A stretch of DNA of 22,417 nucleotides from NCBI GenBank assembly GCA_030672555.1, contig DAOVGD010000092.1:1-22417 (forward strand), given 5' to 3'. The number at the start of each line of letters is the position of its first letter. Within the stretch, counting starts at the first letter, position 1. This document shows, one piece after another, positions 21,908 through 22,417 of the stretch. The position numbers and the translations under genes were made by a program. Source of the stretch: Desulfobacterales bacterium. Its GTDB lineage: Bacteria; Desulfobacterota; Desulfobacteria; Desulfobacterales; C00003106. The notes below the pieces were generated by a model. It did not search any database and had not been told where the DNA came from. It saw only the letters and a program-made list of their open reading frames with translations.

Positions 21908-22417
21908 TCAAATTTGATGATTTCCCCACAGCAGTCTATCTAATATGATCGCGGCCGCAGATCGAACGGAAAGGTGATTATAACTCCCTTTTCCGACAAT
22001 AGGTGACAGTATATAATCGGCCTTATCAATAAATTCGGTCGTTAATCCCCAAGCGGTTCCAAAAAGAAGAAGATATGGAGCCCCATCCTCAAACATTTGA
22101 GCTAAGGTCTTATATCCTATTCCGTTTGGGTGCGGCTTGGCATCGGTAATCACCGTCTTTGGTTCCCCTTGACCAGAATTCGCTATATCGTCAATAACGT
22201 CCTGCAGCGAGTTCTTAACTCGGACCAAGGCAAGAGCTTCTTTACGGTTCGGATTATAGGTAGCACCAAAGCCATTCGTCCAATGTGCCACGATTCTTTT
22301 GGCCAACTCCTGTTGATCTTTCAAGGGAGTTACCACAGCAAATGATCGCACGCTGTAAGTCTTTGCAGCCCGGGCAATATCATGGAGATCAAGTCCGGAA
22401 ATGGCCGATGCGATAAT
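21908..22417 (-). CDS. SAM-dependent RNA methyltransferase (PF09936-type), 5' end outside the window
   Basis: The reading frame stays open to the right edge, so the gene is cut there. A GTG at 22349-22351 could be taken as a start, but the 22 codons before it encode a conserved-looking segment (ISGLDLHDIARAAKTYSVRS), so it is internal. The visible 169 residues have the knotted SPOUT-like C-terminal half LLLFGTAWGLTTEFIDKAD followed by LSPI and YNHLSVRSA, which bind S-adenosylmethionine. The family is about 185-190 residues long, so only the first codons are missing. The substrate RNA is not known. It sits upstream of rplS, as in the trmD-rplS clusters of Deltaproteobacteria. Confidence 0.9.
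   Translation of the reverse strand: MIASAISGLDLHDIARAAKTYSVRSFAVVTPLKDQQELAKRIVAHWTNGFGATYNPNRKEALALVRVKNSLQDVIDDIANSGQGEPKTVITDAKPHPNGIGYKTLAQMFEDGAPYLLLFGTAWGLTTEFIDKADYILSPIVGKGSYNHLSVRSAAAIILDRLLWGNHQI

Overview
The window is a dense block of bacterial housekeeping genes. Gene content and order suggest a Gram-negative bacterium of the Desulfobacterota / former Deltaproteobacteria type. This is inferred from: an F-ATPase operon with two b-type subunits (b' and b) and no a or c gene; a bactofilin gene directly upstream of it; a zapA-6S RNA-rny-ymdB order; a YfaZ-like outer-membrane barrel; a PilZ-type domain; and a methyltransferase-rplS-rnhB order. The exact taxon cannot be read from the sequence alone.

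Plus strand, left to right. (1) Cell elongation: mrdA (PBP2) and rodA, the transpeptidase/glycosyltransferase pair of the elongasome, separated by a 46-bp tandem repeat that also supplies the rodA ribosome-binding site; then a bactofilin gene. (2) The ATP synthase stator and F1 operon atpF'-atpF-atpH-atpA-atpG-atpD-atpC, with a good sigma70-type promoter upstream and a hairpin terminator after it. (3) glmU and glmS, the ends of the UDP-GlcNAc pathway that feeds peptidoglycan and LPS. (4) A promoter, a small ZapB-like coiled-coil protein, zapA and a 6S RNA gene. (5) About 700 bp without genes, holding two long palindromic elements and recurring fragments of one repeat family with the core CAAAGGTCTC. 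(6) rny (RNase Y) and ymdB, overlapping by four bases, then a YfaZ-like outer-membrane protein.

Minus strand, read from the right edge: a SPOUT-type RNA methyltransferase (cut by the window edge), rplS, rnhB, a cyclic-nucleotide-binding plus PilZ-like regulator, a YjbQ/UPF0047 protein, and after a roughly 300-bp gap with another inverted repeat, a 528-residue protein with an FGE/SUMF1-type C-terminal domain. That protein lacks the two catalytic cysteines of formylglycine-generating enzymes and carries a duplicated charged helical region. It converges on the YfaZ-like gene.

Most of the window is ordinary core genome. No phage, transposase, CRISPR array, tRNA or complete new system is visible. 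The least explained parts are the FGE-like protein with its unrecognised N-terminus, the dispersed GGTCTC repeat family (one copy appears to form the 3' end of zapA), a 22-bp perfect hairpin just after 6S RNA, and the tandem repeat that carries the rodA start signals. Several computed ORF starts are too long; corrected starts are given for rodA, atpD, glmU, glmS, the zapB-like gene and the YfaZ-like gene.
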